Shown here one piece after another: positions 63,571 through 64,000 of a DNA stretch of 64,000 nucleotides. The stretch is from Thermodesulfobacteriota bacterium (GTDB lineage: Bacteria > Desulfobacterota > Desulfobacteria > Desulfobacterales > JAUWMJ01). Positions within the stretch are counted from its first letter, which is position 1, and every line of letters starts with the position of its first letter. The stretch is from NCBI GenBank assembly GCA_034189135.1, contig JAXHVO010000021.1, positions 1-64,000 of the forward strand, given 5' to 3'. Position numbers and translations under genes: made by a program. The notes under the pieces were generated by a model, which had not been told where the DNA came from, ran no database searches, and saw nothing but the letters and a program-made list of their open reading frames with translations.

Positions 63571-64000
63571 ATGAAACACGCAATCCCAATTATCATTGTT
63601 TTTTTTCTCGTTATGTGCGGATGCGCATCCCAGCAGGATGTAATCATTCTGGATGATCGTCTGGTGGAATTAGAATATCAGCTGTCCAAGATTAAAACGG
63701 TCACAAAATCTCAAAAATCCGAGGGTAAAAAATTAAGGGGTCAGTCTGCCGGACTTCGCGCAGAACTCAGCGAAATCAGAGCAGAAATTCAGGCATTAAA
63801 TGGAAAAATTGAAGAAACCGAATTCCTGCTAAAACAAAATTTAACCGCTTCTTCAAAGGCAGAAGATGATTTAAACAAAAAGTCGGAAAAACGGTTGGAA
63901 AGGTTGAAGGAGATTACCGCTTTTAATAAAGAGCGTATTATTCGTATTGAGCAGTACCTGAATCTCGAATTTTCCGAATCCGCCCATAGCCAAAAAACCG
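63571..64000 (+). CDS. cpoB: CpoB/YbgF-like lipoprotein, 5' part only
   Basis: 143 codons to the window edge without a stop. The N-terminus MKHAIPIIIVFFLVMCGCA is a lipoprotein signal (lipobox Cys about 16 or 18). It continues with a coiled coil (DDRLVELEYQLSKIKTVTKSQ, LRAELSEIRAEIQALNGKIEE). The position after pal matches CpoB/YbgF, which coordinates Tol-Pal with peptidoglycan synthesis. The TPR part would lie outside the window. Confidence 0.8.
   Translation, partial: MKHAIPIIIVFFLVMCGCASQQDVIILDDRLVELEYQLSKIKTVTKSQKSEGKKLRGQSAGLRAELSEIRAEIQALNGKIEETEFLLKQNLTASSKAEDDLNKKSEKRLERLKEITAFNKERIIRIEQYLNLEFSESAHSQKT

Noticed and set aside
1-64000. CRISPR array, rRNA operon, prophage or integrase
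   Set aside because: No regularly spaced direct repeats, no rRNA sequence and no integrase or phage structural genes were found in the window.

Overview
The window looks like chromosomal DNA of an anaerobic, moderately AT-rich Desulfobacterota (deltaproteobacterium), probably a Desulfobacterales-type sulfate reducer. This is inferred from gene content: a multiheme cytochrome, a sigma-54 PAS activator, a fumarate reductase-type sdhCAB, TRAP and Liv transporters, and fermentation-style amino-acid degradation. No rRNA or dsr/apr genes are present to prove it.

Layout. 0-1.1 kb: decayed mobile DNA (DUF5659-like protein, short CHC2 zinc-finger protein, broken REP-associated transposase). 1.2-5.4 kb: envelope cluster (nucleotidyltransferase-fold protein, TPM protein, LemA, TPM-TPR fusion). 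5.5-9.7 kb: minus-strand redox cluster (NifX-like protein, multiheme cytochrome c interrupted by one in-frame TGA, rhodanese) behind a consensus sigma-54 promoter, with its probable activator encoded divergently. 9.7-21.8 kb: histidine/urocanate utilisation. A HutC repressor and hutU are divergent, and a long operon carries a Liv-type ABC transporter, ftcD, hutI, fchA, a LarE-like sulfur transferase and a Cys-cluster protein. Four TGTATATACA operators tie both arms together; no hutH is present.

21.9-37.7 kb: peptide and 5-oxoproline use. There is an Opp transporter whose operon is split by an inverted dispersed repeat, an M24 peptidase, and a TRAP transporter followed by pxpABC (5-oxoprolinase). 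A GntR/FCD regulator whose N-terminus lacks a normal start codon lies across a perfect 18-bp palindrome from a biotin carrier/biotin carboxylase pair. Together the 10-38 kb stretch reads as an amino-acid and peptide scavenging island yielding glutamate and C1-folate.

37.9-54.8 kb: mostly housekeeping genes. These include a creatininase-family protein, rpsI-rplM, a 32-residue basic ribosomal-type peptide, hflKC, a DUF721 protein, a tRNA methyltransferase, two tRNA-Ser genes, dnaX-ybaB-recR and murI. A stress/transport set follows (USP, ClC channel, PTS EIIA with HTH, MscS) and then two signalling proteins. 55.4-64 kb: fumarate reductase/succinate dehydrogenase (B, A, C) and the Tol-Pal system (tolQ, tolR, tolA/tonB-like, tolB, pal, partial cpoB). 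A promoter-leader-terminator module precedes tolQ.

Most notable: the TGA-interrupted cytochrome followed by a hairpin that meets the spacing of a bacterial SECIS; the sigma-54 circuit beside it; the HutC regulon containing LarE; PxpABC paired with a carboxylase half-complex; the structured tolQ leader; and the dispersed repeat in the opp operon.
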